From contig NZ_JNXC01000012.1 in assembly GCF_000716595.1 (NCBI RefSeq), positions 186,001 through 250,000 on the forward strand: a stretch of 64,000 nt of DNA. Direction: 5' to 3'. The notes beneath the pieces were generated by a model, which had not been told where the DNA came from, did no database searches, and worked only from the letters and a program-made list of their open reading frames with translations. Shown here piece after piece: positions 25,537-33,770 of the stretch; within the stretch, counting starts at the first letter, position 1; every line of letters starts with the position of its first letter. The stretch comes from Saccharothrix sp. NRRL B-16314. Its GTDB lineage: Bacteria > Actinomycetota > Actinomycetes > Mycobacteriales > Pseudonocardiaceae. The position numbers and the translations under genes were made by a program.

Positions 25537-26324
25537 CGTCCCCGGTGACGTCGTTGCAGACGCGCATGGTGCGGCGGTTCGGCCCGGGGGTGCGGTCGTG
25601 GCTGGACGGGCTGCCGGCGCTGGTGGCGGGGTTGTGCCGGGACTGGGGCCTGGAGGCGGTGCGCCCGTTGTCCGGTGGCACGTCGCACACGCTGCTGTGC
25701 GACCGCGCCGGGGTGCCGGTGGTGCTGAAGGTGACGCCGGAGCCGCTGTTGGCGGTCCGGGAGCACGCGGCGTTGCGGGCGTGGGAGCCGTCGCCGCGGA
25801 TGGTGCGGGTGCTGCGGGCGGATCCGGCGCGGGGCGCGCTGCTGCTGGAGGGCCTGGTGCCGGGCACCCCCGCGCAGGACCGGCCGGGGCCGGCCGATCC
25901 GGGACTGGCCGGGGTGCTGCGGGCGCTGCACATCCCGCCGCCGGAGGGGTTCCCGCCGTTGTCCGAGCGGGTGGACTTCGTCTTCGGCTTGCTGCGCAGG
26001 CGGTATCCGGGCGATCACGACGCGGCGCACGCGACGGCGGCGGCGTTGGCGCGCGACCGGGTGACGCCGACGTTGCTGCACGGCGACCTGCACTTCGGGA
26101 ACGTGCTGGACGCGGGCGAGCGTGGGCTGGTGGCGATCGACCCGCGGCCGTGCGTGGGTGACCCGGCGGTCGACGCGGTGGACTTCGCCTACGCGTCACC
26201 GGACCTGCGCGACGGGATCGAGCGCTGGTCGTCGGTGGTGGACGGTGACCGGCTGGCGGCGTGGTGCGGGGTGTTCGCCGGGTTCTTCCCGGACCACCCG
26301 TCGGTCGCGGGCCGCACGGCGTAG
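25533..26324 (+). CDS. APH(6)/hydroxyurea-type phosphotransferase
   Basis: A 263-residue kinase of the aminoglycoside-6-phosphotransferase/hydroxyurea-kinase family. It has LSGGTSHTLLCDRAG as the nucleotide loop near residue 48, catalytic HGDLHFGNVLDAG near 182 and the metal-binding IDPRPCVGDPAVDAVDF. The residues needed for catalysis are present. It could modify an aminoglycoside or act on another small molecule; the pairing with a GNAT enzyme is suggestive of drug modification but not proof. Confidence 0.82.
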   Translation: MTSPVTSLQTRMVRRFGPGVRSWLDGLPALVAGLCRDWGLEAVRPLSGGTSHTLLCDRAGVPVVLKVTPEPLLAVREHAALRAWEPSPRMVRVLRADPARGALLLEGLVPGTPAQDRPGPADPGLAGVLRALHIPPPEGFPPLSERVDFVFGLLRRRYPGDHDAAHATAAALARDRVTPTLLHGDLHFGNVLDAGERGLVAIDPRPCVGDPAVDAVDFAYASPDLRDGIERWSSVVDGDRLAAWCGVFAGFFPDHPSVAGRTA

Positions 26325-26362
26325 CGGCGTTCTGTCGGACGGGCCGGGTAACGTCGCCGGCC

Positions 26363-27172
26363 GTGCGATCACACGACTACGGCCGCGACGTGCTGTCGGG
26401 CCGCAAGCGCAAGACGGTGCCCGAGGTGGTGGCCGAGGTCGGGCTGGTGGCGGAGGACCCGGCGTCGGGGTTCTGCGGCGCGGTGGTGCGGTTCGAGCAC
26501 GGGCAGGTGGTGCTGGAGGACCGGCACGGCCGGTGCCGGCTGTTCCCGCTGCTGCCGGCGGGGTTCCTGGTGGACGGCCGGCCGGTGACGCTGGTGCGAC
26601 CCGCCCCGGCCGCCGCGAAACCGGCGCGGACGGCGTCCGGCTCGGTGAAGGTCGAGGGGCTGCGGGCCCGCACGGCACGCGACAGCCGCATCTGGGTCGA
26701 GGGCCTGCACGACGCGGAGCTGGTGGAACGCGTGTGGGGGCACGACCTGCGGGTGGAGGGCGTGGTGGTCGAGCCGCTGGACGGTGTGGACGTGCTGGCC
26801 GACCGGATCGCGGACTTCGGCACCGGCCCGGGGCGGCGGCTGGGCGTGCTGGTGGACCACCTGGTGGCGGGCAGCAAGGAGTCACGGCTGGTGTCCGCGG
26901 TCGACGACGACCACGTGCTCGTCACCGGTCACCCGTTCGTGGATGTGTGGCAGGCGGTGAAACCGGCGTCGGTGGGGATCGCGGCGTGGCCGGTGGTGCC
27001 GCGCGGCGTGCCGTGGAAGGAAGGGGTGTGCGAGGCGCTGGGCTGGGGCGAGCCGTGGGAGGGGTGGCGTCGGGTGCTGGCCGGCGTGTCGGGGTTCCGG
27101 GACCTGGAGACGCCGTTGATCGGCGCGGTGGAGCGGCTGATCGACTTCGTGACCGATCCCGGGCTCGGGTGA
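26363..27172 (+). CDS. DUF3097 family protein
   Basis: A 269-residue conserved actinobacterial protein of unknown function. It starts VRSHDYGRDVLSGRKRKTVPEV, and has a central TOPRIM-like stretch SRIWVEGLHDAELVERVWG with acidic residues (WVEGLHDAE) and GVLVDHLVAGSKESRL. A nucleic-acid role is possible from that resemblance, as inference. TAACGT at 26349-26354 lies 8 bp before the GTG, indicating a leaderless transcript. Confidence 0.85.
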   Translation: MRSHDYGRDVLSGRKRKTVPEVVAEVGLVAEDPASGFCGAVVRFEHGQVVLEDRHGRCRLFPLLPAGFLVDGRPVTLVRPAPAAAKPARTASGSVKVEGLRARTARDSRIWVEGLHDAELVERVWGHDLRVEGVVVEPLDGVDVLADRIADFGTGPGRRLGVLVDHLVAGSKESRLVSAVDDDHVLVTGHPFVDVWQAVKPASVGIAAWPVVPRGVPWKEGVCEALGWGEPWEGWRRVLAGVSGFRDLETPLIGAVERLIDFVTDPGLG

Positions 27173-27212
27173 ATCGCACCGTCCGGGACCGTCGGGGTGG
27201 CAGGATGGACGG

Positions 27213-27638
27213 GTGGCCGCGCTGATCTGGTTGGTCCTCGGTGTCGTCCTGGTGGCGGCCGAGGTCTTGTCGGGCGACTTCGTGCTGGTCATGTTGGGTC
27301 TGGCCGCGTTCGGCGCGGCGGGCGCGTCGGCGTTGGGCGCGGACGTGCTGGTCAGCGCGATCGTGTTCGGCGTGGTGTCACTGGGCCTGGTGGCGGGCGC
27401 GCGTCCCGCGTTGCGGCGCCGGATGTCACTGGGCGAGGGGCACCGTTCGGGCGTCGACGCCCTGGTGGGCGGCACGGCGATCGTGGTGTCCACTGTGGAC
27501 GGCCACGGCGGTAGGGTGCGGATCGGTGGCGAGGTGTGGTCGGCGCGGTCGTTGGACCGCGAGGTCATCGAACCCGGCGCCGAAGTCACTGTTGTCGAGA
27601 TCTCGGGCGCGACCGCAGTGGTGCTGTCCGGGGCCTGA
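27213..27638 (+). CDS. NfeD-family membrane protein
   Basis: A 141-residue short NfeD protein. About three hydrophobic segments fill residues 1-65 (LIWLVLGVVLVAAEVLSG, LVMLGLAAFGAAGASAL, IVFGVVSLGLVAGA). A C-terminal OB-fold follows (GGTAIVVSTVDGHGGRVRIGGEVWSARS). NfeD proteins work with SPFH proteins in membrane microdomains, and the SPFH partner starts immediately after the stop. Confidence 0.9.
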   Translation: MAALIWLVLGVVLVAAEVLSGDFVLVMLGLAAFGAAGASALGADVLVSAIVFGVVSLGLVAGARPALRRRMSLGEGHRSGVDALVGGTAIVVSTVDGHGGRVRIGGEVWSARSLDREVIEPGAEVTVVEISGATAVVLSGA

Positions 27639-28898
27639 GTGGAGGCTGGAGAGTTGACCACCACGCTGATCGTCATCGCGGTCCTGGTGCTGTTCGTGCT
27701 GATAGTCATGGTGAAGTCGGTGCTGGTGATCCCGCAGGCCACGGCCGCGGTGATCGAGCGGCTGGGCCGCTACCGCACCACCGCCGCGCCGGGCCTGAAC
27801 ATCCTGGTGCCGTTCTTCGACCGGGTGCGGGCCAGGATCGACCTGCGCGAGCAGGTGGTGTCGTTCCCGCCGCAGCCGGTGATCACCAAGGACAACCTGA
27901 CCGTGTCGATCGACACCGTCGTGTACTTCCAGGTGACGGACCCGCGGTCGGCCGTGTACGAGATCTCCAACTACATCGTGGGTGTGGAGCAGTTGGCGAC
28001 CACGACGCTGCGCAACGTGGTGGGCGGGATGAGCCTGGAGGAGACGCTGACGTCCCGCGACCAGATCAACAACCAGTTGCGCGGAGTGCTGGACGAGGCG
28101 ACGGGCCGCTGGGGCATCCGGGTGGCGCGGGTGGAGTTGAAGGCGATCGACCCGCCGCCGTCCATCCAGGACTCGATGGAAAAGCAGATGCGCGCGGACC
28201 GGGAGAAGCGCGCGATGATCCTGACCGCGGAGGGACAGCGGGAGTCGGCGATCAAGACCGCGGAGGGCCAGAAGCAGGGGCAGATCCTGTCGGCCGAGGG
28301 CGCGAAGCAGGCGGCGATCCTGACCGCGGAGGCCGAGCGGCAGTCGGCGATCCTGCGGGCGCAGGGCGAGCGGGCGGCCCGGTACCTCCAGGCGCAAGGT
28401 CAGGCGAAGGCGATCGAGAAGGTGTTCGCGGCGATCAAGGCGGGCAAGCCGACGCCGGAGGTGCTGGCCTACCAGTACCTGCAGACGTTGCCGCAGATGG
28501 CGCAGGGCGACGCGAACAAGGTGTGGCTGGTGCCGTCGGACTACGGCAAGGCGCTGGAGGGGTTCGCCAAGATGCTGGGCGCGCCGGGCGAGGACGGGGT
28601 GTTCCGCTACGAGCCGCCCGCCTACGAGAAGCCGACGACGTCCGCGCCGGAGGAGGACGACCCGGCGGTGGCGGACTGGTTCGACACGGCGCCGGATCCG
28701 GCGGTGGCCGAGGCGGTGCGCGCTGCGGAGGCGGTGGCGCGCAAGGAGGTGCCGGGGCCGCTGGAGAGCACGTCGACGCCTTCCGCGGCGTCGCTGCCGG
28801 CGGTGCCGCCGGTGCCGGGTTCGCTGGGTCGGGGTGCGACGCCGGCGCGTGAGGTGGGAGCCGGGGAGGCCGAGCCTCCGAGCCCGCCGCACGAGTGA
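27639..28898 (+). CDS. SPFH/band-7 protein (stomatin/QmcA-like)
   Basis: A 419-residue membrane scaffold protein. One N-terminal transmembrane helix (LIVIAVLVLFVLIVMV) is followed by the SPFH domain from residue 30 (VIPQATAAVIERLGRY). A coiled coil of EGQ/EA repeats spans about residues 190-260, and a conserved PTPEVLAYQYLQTLPQMAQG block follows. The last 110 residues are an acidic, Pro/Ala-rich disordered tail. GTG 27639 abuts the NfeD stop; TTG 27654, with GGAGG 8 bp upstream, is an equally good start. It is expected to form oligomers with NfeD at the membrane. Confidence 0.9.
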   Translation: MEAGELTTTLIVIAVLVLFVLIVMVKSVLVIPQATAAVIERLGRYRTTAAPGLNILVPFFDRVRARIDLREQVVSFPPQPVITKDNLTVSIDTVVYFQVTDPRSAVYEISNYIVGVEQLATTTLRNVVGGMSLEETLTSRDQINNQLRGVLDEATGRWGIRVARVELKAIDPPPSIQDSMEKQMRADREKRAMILTAEGQRESAIKTAEGQKQGQILSAEGAKQAAILTAEAERQSAILRAQGERAARYLQAQGQAKAIEKVFAAIKAGKPTPEVLAYQYLQTLPQMAQGDANKVWLVPSDYGKALEGFAKMLGAPGEDGVFRYEPPAYEKPTTSAPEEDDPAVADWFDTAPDPAVAEAVRAAEAVARKEVPGPLESTSTPSAASLPAVPPVPGSLGRGATPAREVGAGEAEPPSPPHE

Positions 28899-28912
28899 TC
28901 TTGGACATGCCT

Positions 28913-28946
28913 CGAAGGGCGTCGGCGTGGTTGCCGGCGCCCTTCG
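28913..28946. terminator. Terminator of the NfeD-SPFH operon
   Basis: Arms 28913-28925 (CGAAGGGCGTCGG) and 28934-28946 pair over 13 bp with one G-U wobble around an 8-nt loop, 15 bp after the SPFH stop. Confidence 0.7.
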
Positions 28947-29009
28947 TCGTGGTCGGGGCTCGTCGGCCGGTCGGGGTGTCCGGGTGGGGCGTCGCCGGGG
29001 CGGTCCGGG

Positions 29010-29936
29010 GTGCGGTTGGATGTCGCGGTGGATCACTTACCCGGTCGTGCGGCGGCAGCGTTGTCCCGTGTCGACGTCCCGTGGCCCGTGCGGTGGGACG
29101 AGTTGGCGTCGGTGGTGGAGGACCTGTCGGCCCTGGTGCGGCGTGGTCCGGGGGCGCGGGTGGTGGCGCAGGAGCTGGCCGGGGTGTTGGTGGCGGCGGC
29201 GCAGGACCGTGAGCACCGGGTGGCGTTGTCGGGGTTGGTGGACCGGGTGTTGGACCTGCACGCGGTGGCGTGCCTGGCGGAGCCGCCGGACGGGCGCGGG
29301 TTGGCGTCGTGGCTGCTGTGGTTGCAGACGGGGTTCGCCGAGCCGCCGGAGGTGCGGTTGGCGCCGTACGCGTCGTCGTTGGGCGAGGACGGGTTGGCGT
29401 GCTACCGGGCGGAGGCGGTGGTGCGGTTCGAGCGGCTGCCGGTGATCGGGTTCGGTGAGACGGGGCGTTACGACCGGGAGCGGTGGGCGTTGCTGCGGCT
29501 GATGGAGGAGTTGGCCGAGCACTCCGGTGACGTGGACCTGGTGGTGTCGGTGCTGTCCAAGGACCTGTCGTCGGGGTGGCACTACTCGCGGGTGGCGACG
29601 GTGCTGCGGGACGCGGGCCGGTCGGAGGAGGCGCTGGAGTGGGTGGAGCGCGGCCTGGTGGCGACGGGCGGGCGTGGCGCGGCGGTCCGGCTGGTGGACC
29701 TGGGGGTGGACGCGTGCGTGCGTGAGGGGTGGGTGGAGCGGGCGGTGGAGTTGCGTCGGCGTGCGTTCCTGGCGTGTCCGGGGGTGGAGACCTACCGGCG
29801 GTTGCGCGGGGCGGCGTCGGCGTGGGGTGACTGGCCCGCGGTGCGGGCGGACGTGCTGGACCGGGTGGGTGACGGCATGGACGAGGCGTTGTTGCAGGTG
29901 GTCGAGGTGGAGTCCGACGGCGATTCGCGGGCGTGA
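29010..29936 (+). CDS. Hypothetical alpha-helical repeat protein (DUF6880/SWIM-protein C-region-like)
   Basis: A 308-residue protein that I cannot assign to an activity. The second half looks like TPR-type helices, e.g. LSKDLSSGWHYSRVATVLRD and SEEALEWVERGLVATGGRG. That phrase is common in the C-terminal part of SWIM zinc-finger proteins and DUF6880, but no CxCxnCxH SWIM motif is present here. The third-position GC is very high, supporting real coding. GTG 29010 is chosen; GTG 29028 is an in-frame alternative. It is convergent with the amidase gene and separated from it by a 22-bp repeat array. Confidence 0.6.
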   Translation: MRLDVAVDHLPGRAAAALSRVDVPWPVRWDELASVVEDLSALVRRGPGARVVAQELAGVLVAAAQDREHRVALSGLVDRVLDLHAVACLAEPPDGRGLASWLLWLQTGFAEPPEVRLAPYASSLGEDGLACYRAEAVVRFERLPVIGFGETGRYDRERWALLRLMEELAEHSGDVDLVVSVLSKDLSSGWHYSRVATVLRDAGRSEEALEWVERGLVATGGRGAAVRLVDLGVDACVREGWVERAVELRRRAFLACPGVETYRRLRGAASAWGDWPAVRADVLDRVGDGMDEALLQVVEVESDGDSRA

Positions 29937-29978
29937 GCGTGCGGCTCGGGGTGTCGCCGCGGCGGGCTCGCGTGTTCC

Positions 29979-30066
29979 GAGCGTTGAATTCGGGGGTCGC
30001 GAACGTAGGACTCACCCGTTCCGAACGTAGGACTCACGGGTCGTGAACGTAGGACTCGCGGTGGGT
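29979..30066. repeat. 22-bp tandem repeat array between convergent genes
   Basis: Units beginning at 30001, 30023 and 30045 share GAACGTAGGACTC at an exact 22-bp period. A degenerate unit at 29979 (GAGCGTTGAATTC) keeps the phase. The array sits wholly between the 3' ends of two convergent genes. 22 is not a multiple of three, so a coding origin is unlikely. Confidence 0.75.
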
Positions 30067-31442
30067 CAGGGGTAGGCGGGTGGGCGGCGGTCGGTCCAGG
30101 GGCGGGCGCGTTCGAGTTGCCCGGCGGCGGTGAGGACGGCGGCGTGGTCGTCGGTGGCGGCCACCAGCTGCACCGCGAGGGGCAGGCCGGTGCGGGTGTG
30201 GCCGGCGGGGACGGCGGCGGCGGGGTTGCCGGTGATGTTCCACAGGGGCAGGAACGTGGTCATGCGCGCGGCGGCGAGCAGGGCGGCGACGGTGGGGCGG
30301 CGGTCGAGTTCACCGACGCGCAGCGGCGGCCGGGTGAGCGCCGGGGTGAGCAGCACGTCGTGCTCGGCGAAGATCCGGTTGGCGTGCCGGGTGAGTTCCG
30401 CGGTGCGGGCGAGGGCGGCGCGGACGACCGGCGCGGGCAGGGACCGGCCGAGGGCGGCGACGGTGCGGGTGCGGGCGTCGAGCCGGTCGGGTCGGTCGAG
30501 TTGCTGCTCGGTGGTGACGGCGCAGTGCAGGTACCGCACGGCGAACCAGGCGGGTCCGGTGAGGTCGTGCTGGTCGGGGTCGACGCGGGTGACGTCGTGA
30601 CCGAGGTCGGCGAGCAGGCCGGCGGTGTCGAGGACGGCGGCCCGCGCCTCCGGGTCGAGCGGGATGCCGCGTCCCCAGGTGCGCAGGGACACGGCGACGC
30701 GCAGCGTCCGCTGGTCGGTGACGGCGGTGGTGTGGTCGGTGCCCGGTGCGAGGACGTCGAGGAGCAGGGCGGCGTCGGCGACGTGGCGGGTGATGGGCCC
30801 GGCGACGACGAGGCCGTGCCAGACGTCGCGGTCGGGGGCGAGCGGGACGTGGTCGCGCTGCGGTTTGAGCCCGAACAGGCCCGTGCACGCGGAGGGGATG
30901 CGGACGGAACCGGCGCCGTCGGTGCCGATGGCCGCCCCGACGAACCCCGCGGCGACGGCGGCGGCCGATCCGCCGCTGGACCCGCCCGGCGAGTGCTCGG
31001 GTGACCAGGGATTGCGGGTGGCGCCGGCCCAGGTGGACTCGGTGTGGGGCCAGAGGCCGAGTTCGGGCATGCGGGTGCGGCCGACGATGACGGCCCCGGC
31101 GTCGCGCAGGCGTCGGACGATCTCGGCGTCGGCGGGCGCGGGGGTGTCGACGGCGGCGGTGCCCTTGGTGGTGGGCAGCCCGGCGATCGCGATGTCCTCC
31201 TTCACCGCGACCGGCACGCCGAGCAGCGGCGCGTCCTCTCCGCGGGCGCGGCGGGCGTCGGCGTGCTCGGCGTCGGCGAGGGCCCGCTCGGTGAAGACGA
31301 CGCGGAACGCGTTGAGGGCGCGGTCGTGCCGGTCGATGCGGCGCAGGCATTCGGCGACGAGGTCGCGGGCGGTGAGCGCGCCGGATCGCAGCAGCTCGGC
31401 CTGTCGGGCGGCGCCCGCGAAGCACGCGTCGGTCAGGTCCAT
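30066..31442 (-). CDS. Amidase (amidase-signature family)
   Basis: A 458-residue amidase-signature hydrolase. The Ser-cisSer-Lys triad is visible: Lys in GVPVAVKEDI near residue 81, the cis-Ser in HSPGGSSGGSAAAVAAG and the nucleophile in IGTDGAGSVRIPS. The usual GTDGGGS is GTDGAGS here. Substrates in this family range from nicotinamide to nylon oligomers, and it is unrelated to GatA function in context. It is a single gene; its 3' end borders the 22-bp repeat array. Confidence 0.9.
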   Translation of the reverse strand: MDLTDACFAGAARQAELLRSGALTARDLVAECLRRIDRHDRALNAFRVVFTERALADAEHADARRARGEDAPLLGVPVAVKEDIAIAGLPTTKGTAAVDTPAPADAEIVRRLRDAGAVIVGRTRMPELGLWPHTESTWAGATRNPWSPEHSPGGSSGGSAAAVAAGFVGAAIGTDGAGSVRIPSACTGLFGLKPQRDHVPLAPDRDVWHGLVVAGPITRHVADAALLLDVLAPGTDHTTAVTDQRTLRVAVSLRTWGRGIPLDPEARAAVLDTAGLLADLGHDVTRVDPDQHDLTGPAWFAVRYLHCAVTTEQQLDRPDRLDARTRTVAALGRSLPAPVVRAALARTAELTRHANRIFAEHDVLLTPALTRPPLRVGELDRRPTVAALLAAARMTTFLPLWNITGNPAAAVPAGHTRTGLPLAVQLVAATDDHAAVLTAAGQLERARPWTDRRPPAYP

Positions 31443-31531
31443 GTGCGGACTCTAGGGCAGGAGCGGGGTGTGCGTGATCCGCTGACCCGGCGGGCGGATC
31501 GGACTCCCGACGGGATCAAGATCACAGCCGG

Positions 31532-31909
31532 TCAGGCGCGGTGGAGGCGGCGGCGCTGGACGCCCCGGTGGATCAGGAACCCCAGGAGCAGGACGGGCCA
31601 GGGGAACGGGAGGGGCGAGGCGATCCAGGCGACGGTGACCAGCAGGAGGACCACGGGCAGCAGGGGCGGGCGGTGTCGCGCGGGTGGGGCGGGTGCCGCG
31701 GGCGGTGCGGGGAGGTCCGCGGTGAGCGCGGCGAGGTCGTGGTGGTGGACGGCGGTGTAGGCGGCGGCGATGCGGTCGTCAGCCTCGGCGAGGGTGAGGC
31801 GGCCTTCGCCGACGGCGTCGCGCAGTCGGGTGGCGGTGTCCTCACGGTCGGTGTCGGAGGCGCGCTGCGGTGTGCCGGTCGGCCGGGTGTGGGTGTGCGG
31901 GGTGGTCAT
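31532..31909 (-). CDS. DUF1707-domain membrane protein
   Basis: A 125-residue protein with a SHOCT-like DUF1707 domain: residues 18-60, ASDTDREDTATRLRDAVGEGRLTLAEADDRIAAAY. A Pro-rich linker and two closely spaced hydrophobic segments follow (LLPVVLLLVTVAWIASPL and WPVLLLGFLIHRGV), then a basic tail. It is divergent from the pentapeptide-repeat gene, sharing a 87-bp promoter region with an inverted repeat. Function unknown. Confidence 0.82.
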   Translation of the reverse strand: MTTPHTHTRPTGTPQRASDTDREDTATRLRDAVGEGRLTLAEADDRIAAAYTAVHHHDLAALTADLPAPPAAPAPPARHRPPLLPVVLLLVTVAWIASPLPFPWPVLLLGFLIHRGVQRRRLHRA

Positions 31910-31967
31910 GTCTCCGATGGTCCGCGCGGTCGGGGGTCTCGGCGTCGGGTGGGAAGCGGTGACGGGG

Positions 31968-31987
31968 CGTACGTCCGTCGACGTACG
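31968..31987. promoter_or_regulatory. Inverted repeat at the divergent DUF1707/pentapeptide promoter
   Basis: CGTACGTC and GACGTACG form perfect 8-bp arms with a 4-bp spacer. The right arm overlaps TACGGAT (31984-31990), a -10-like box ending 7 bp before ATG 31997. A bound protein would block a leaderless transcript of the pentapeptide gene. Confidence 0.5.
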
Positions 31988-31996
31988 GATGGGGGC

Positions 31997-32890
31997 ATGA
32001 TCGGGGGTATGTCCTCGTGGCTGGTGCCGTTGGCGGTGGCGTTGATCGTGGTCTGGGTGGTCGTGCGTCATGTGCGCGCGTCGCACTCGGACACGTTGCT
32101 GGACGAGCACGCGCGCCGCCGGATCGGACCGGACGCGGTGGCGCCGGCGGCGGTGTCGGTGTGGCGGGAGGCCAACCGGATGTTCCGGTCGGGCGAGGCG
32201 GAGGGCTTGTTGCTGTTGGCCGAGATCGGCCGGCAGGTGCCGCGCCGGCGGCAGGCGGTGGTCGACACGTGGCTGGCGGCGTTGCGCGGCGGGGTGAGCC
32301 TGGGGCTGGACGCGCCGTGGCGCACGGCGGTGCAGCGGGAGTTGGTGGCGCACCTGCGGCCGGGTGACGACTTCTGGCCGGGGATGGACCTGGTGGCGCC
32401 GGGCGCGATCCTGGTGGACCTGGACCTGTCGGGGTGCCGGGTGCGTCGGGTGGACCTGGTCGGCGCGGTGTTCCTGGGCGACGCGCGGTTCGAGGCGACG
32501 ACGGTCACGGGTGACGCGGACTTCACGGGCGCCCGGTTCCTGCGGCACGCGCTGTTCACCGACGTGCTGTTCGCGCGGGCGGCGGCGTTCGGGTCGGTGG
32601 TGTTCGCGGGGAACGTGTCGTTGCGGTCGGCGCAGGTGGCGGACCAGTTGGTGTTCGTGCGGGCGAAGGTGTCGGGCCGGGCGGACCTGAGGGGTGCCGA
32701 GGTGTCGGGTCTGGCGGACTTCCGGCACGTGCGGTTCGGCGGGCGGGCGCTGTTCGGTGACGTGGTGTTCCACCAGGACGCCTGGTTCCGGCACGCGTGG
32801 TTCCGGGGCCGCACGGACGTCGGGTCGGCGTTGATCGGCGAGGCGGCGGAGTTCGGCAACGCCCGCTTCGGCCGCCGCGTCATGCAGTAG
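31997..32890 (+). CDS. Membrane-anchored pentapeptide-repeat protein
   Basis: A 297-residue protein with one N-terminal transmembrane helix (SSWLVPLAVALIVVWVVV) and a linker. From about residue 135 it has degenerate pentapeptide repeats A(D/N)F-type: GDARFEATTVTGDADFTGARF, then similar units to residue 295. The repeats should form a right-handed quadrilateral beta-helix. ATG 32009 is an in-frame alternative start. Function unknown; such proteins often mediate protein contacts or mimic DNA. Confidence 0.82.
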   Translation: MIGGMSSWLVPLAVALIVVWVVVRHVRASHSDTLLDEHARRRIGPDAVAPAAVSVWREANRMFRSGEAEGLLLLAEIGRQVPRRRQAVVDTWLAALRGGVSLGLDAPWRTAVQRELVAHLRPGDDFWPGMDLVAPGAILVDLDLSGCRVRRVDLVGAVFLGDARFEATTVTGDADFTGARFLRHALFTDVLFARAAAFGSVVFAGNVSLRSAQVADQLVFVRAKVSGRADLRGAEVSGLADFRHVRFGGRALFGDVVFHQDAWFRHAWFRGRTDVGSALIGEAAEFGNARFGRRVMQ

Positions 32891-32892
32891 GT

Positions 32893-32951
32893 GTCAGCCA
32901 GGCAGCCGTCAGCCAGGCAGCCGTCAGCCAGGCAGCCGTCGGCCAGGTCGG
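32893..32951. repeat. 15-bp tandem repeats after the pentapeptide gene
   Basis: GTCAGCCAGGCAGCC occurs three times in tandem (32893, 32908, 32923) with a degenerate fourth copy. The following 33.0-33.15 kb is a G-rich low-complexity stretch. I see no gene between the pentapeptide stop and the TetR start. Confidence 0.65.
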
Positions 32952-33165
32952 TGGAGGGAACGGGGAACAGGCGATGGTGCGCGGCGGGCCGGTGCGCGCG
33001 GAGCGGCGTGCGGTGGGCGGGTGCGCGGCGGGCCGGTGTGTGCGGGGCGGTGCGCGCGGAGCGGTGTGCTGGCGGATGCAGGGGTGGTAGGCGGTGTGTC
33101 GGCGAGTGCAGGGGTCGGTGGGTGGCGGCGGTGGGTTGGGCCGGATCGGCTAGGGTCCCGTCCCC

Positions 33166-33762
33166 GTGACGAGCCGTCGGGACCTGCTGTGCGACTGTGC
33201 GATCTCGGTGCTGGCGGCGGAGGGCGGCCGTGGGTTGACGCATCGGGCCGTCGACCGGGCCGCCGGGGTTCCCGAGGGCACCACGAAGAACTACTTCCCG
33301 TCCCGGGACGCGTTGCTCGAGGCCGCGGCCGGGCGGATGACGGCGTTGCACGCGGCGGCGGTGCGCCGGTTGCGGGAGACGACACCGGTGGGCATCTCGC
33401 CGGCGCAGGTGGCGGAGCTGTACCCGGCGTTGCTGCGGCGCGCGGTGGTCGAGGACCCGACGCAGTTGCTGGCGATGGTGGAGCTGTACCTGGAGGCGGT
33501 GCGCCGGCCGGGGGTGCGGGCGGCGTTGGGTCGGATGGCGGTGTCCAACGCGGCGGCCGGTGCGGGGCTGCACGCGGCGGCGGGGCTGTCGAGCACGGCG
33601 CGGGACGCTGGGCTGCTGGACGCGTACTTCCTGGGTGTGGCGGTGTCGTTGCTGGCGTTGCCCGCGGAGGCGTTGGGTGCGGTCGGGCTGGACGATCCGC
33701 ACGCGCTGGGGTTGGGGCTGTTCCACGCCGCGGTGCCGGGGTCGACGTCGCCCGCCGGGTGA
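33166..33762 (+). CDS. TetR-family regulator
   Basis: A 198-residue TetR repressor. The HTH is at residues 5-45 with THRAVDRAAGVPEGTTKNYFPSRDAL, followed by an all-helical ligand domain. GTG 33166 lies 9 bp after a TAGGGT -10 box at 33151-33156, so it is leaderless. It converges on the sucrase/ferredoxin-like gene with 8 bp between stops. Its targets are unknown; no clear palindrome flanks its promoter. Confidence 0.9.
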   Translation: MTSRRDLLCDCAISVLAAEGGRGLTHRAVDRAAGVPEGTTKNYFPSRDALLEAAAGRMTALHAAAVRRLRETTPVGISPAQVAELYPALLRRAVVEDPTQLLAMVELYLEAVRRPGVRAALGRMAVSNAAAGAGLHAAAGLSSTARDAGLLDAYFLGVAVSLLALPAEALGAVGLDDPHALGLGLFHAAVPGSTSPAG

Positions 33763-33770
33763 CGTGCGGG

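Noticed and set aside
25533..26324. A confirmed antibiotic-resistance gene
   Set aside because: The kinase fold is clear, but the substrate cannot be told from sequence and many family members are not resistance enzymes.
29979..30066. CRISPR array
   Set aside because: Repeats are tandem with a 22-bp period and only about 8 bp between the conserved cores; there are no spacers of CRISPR size and no cas genes.
33000..33150. Small gene in the G-rich stretch before the TetR gene
   Set aside because: Low-complexity GCGCGG/GGTG repeats produce open frames by chance; no start signal or domain is present.
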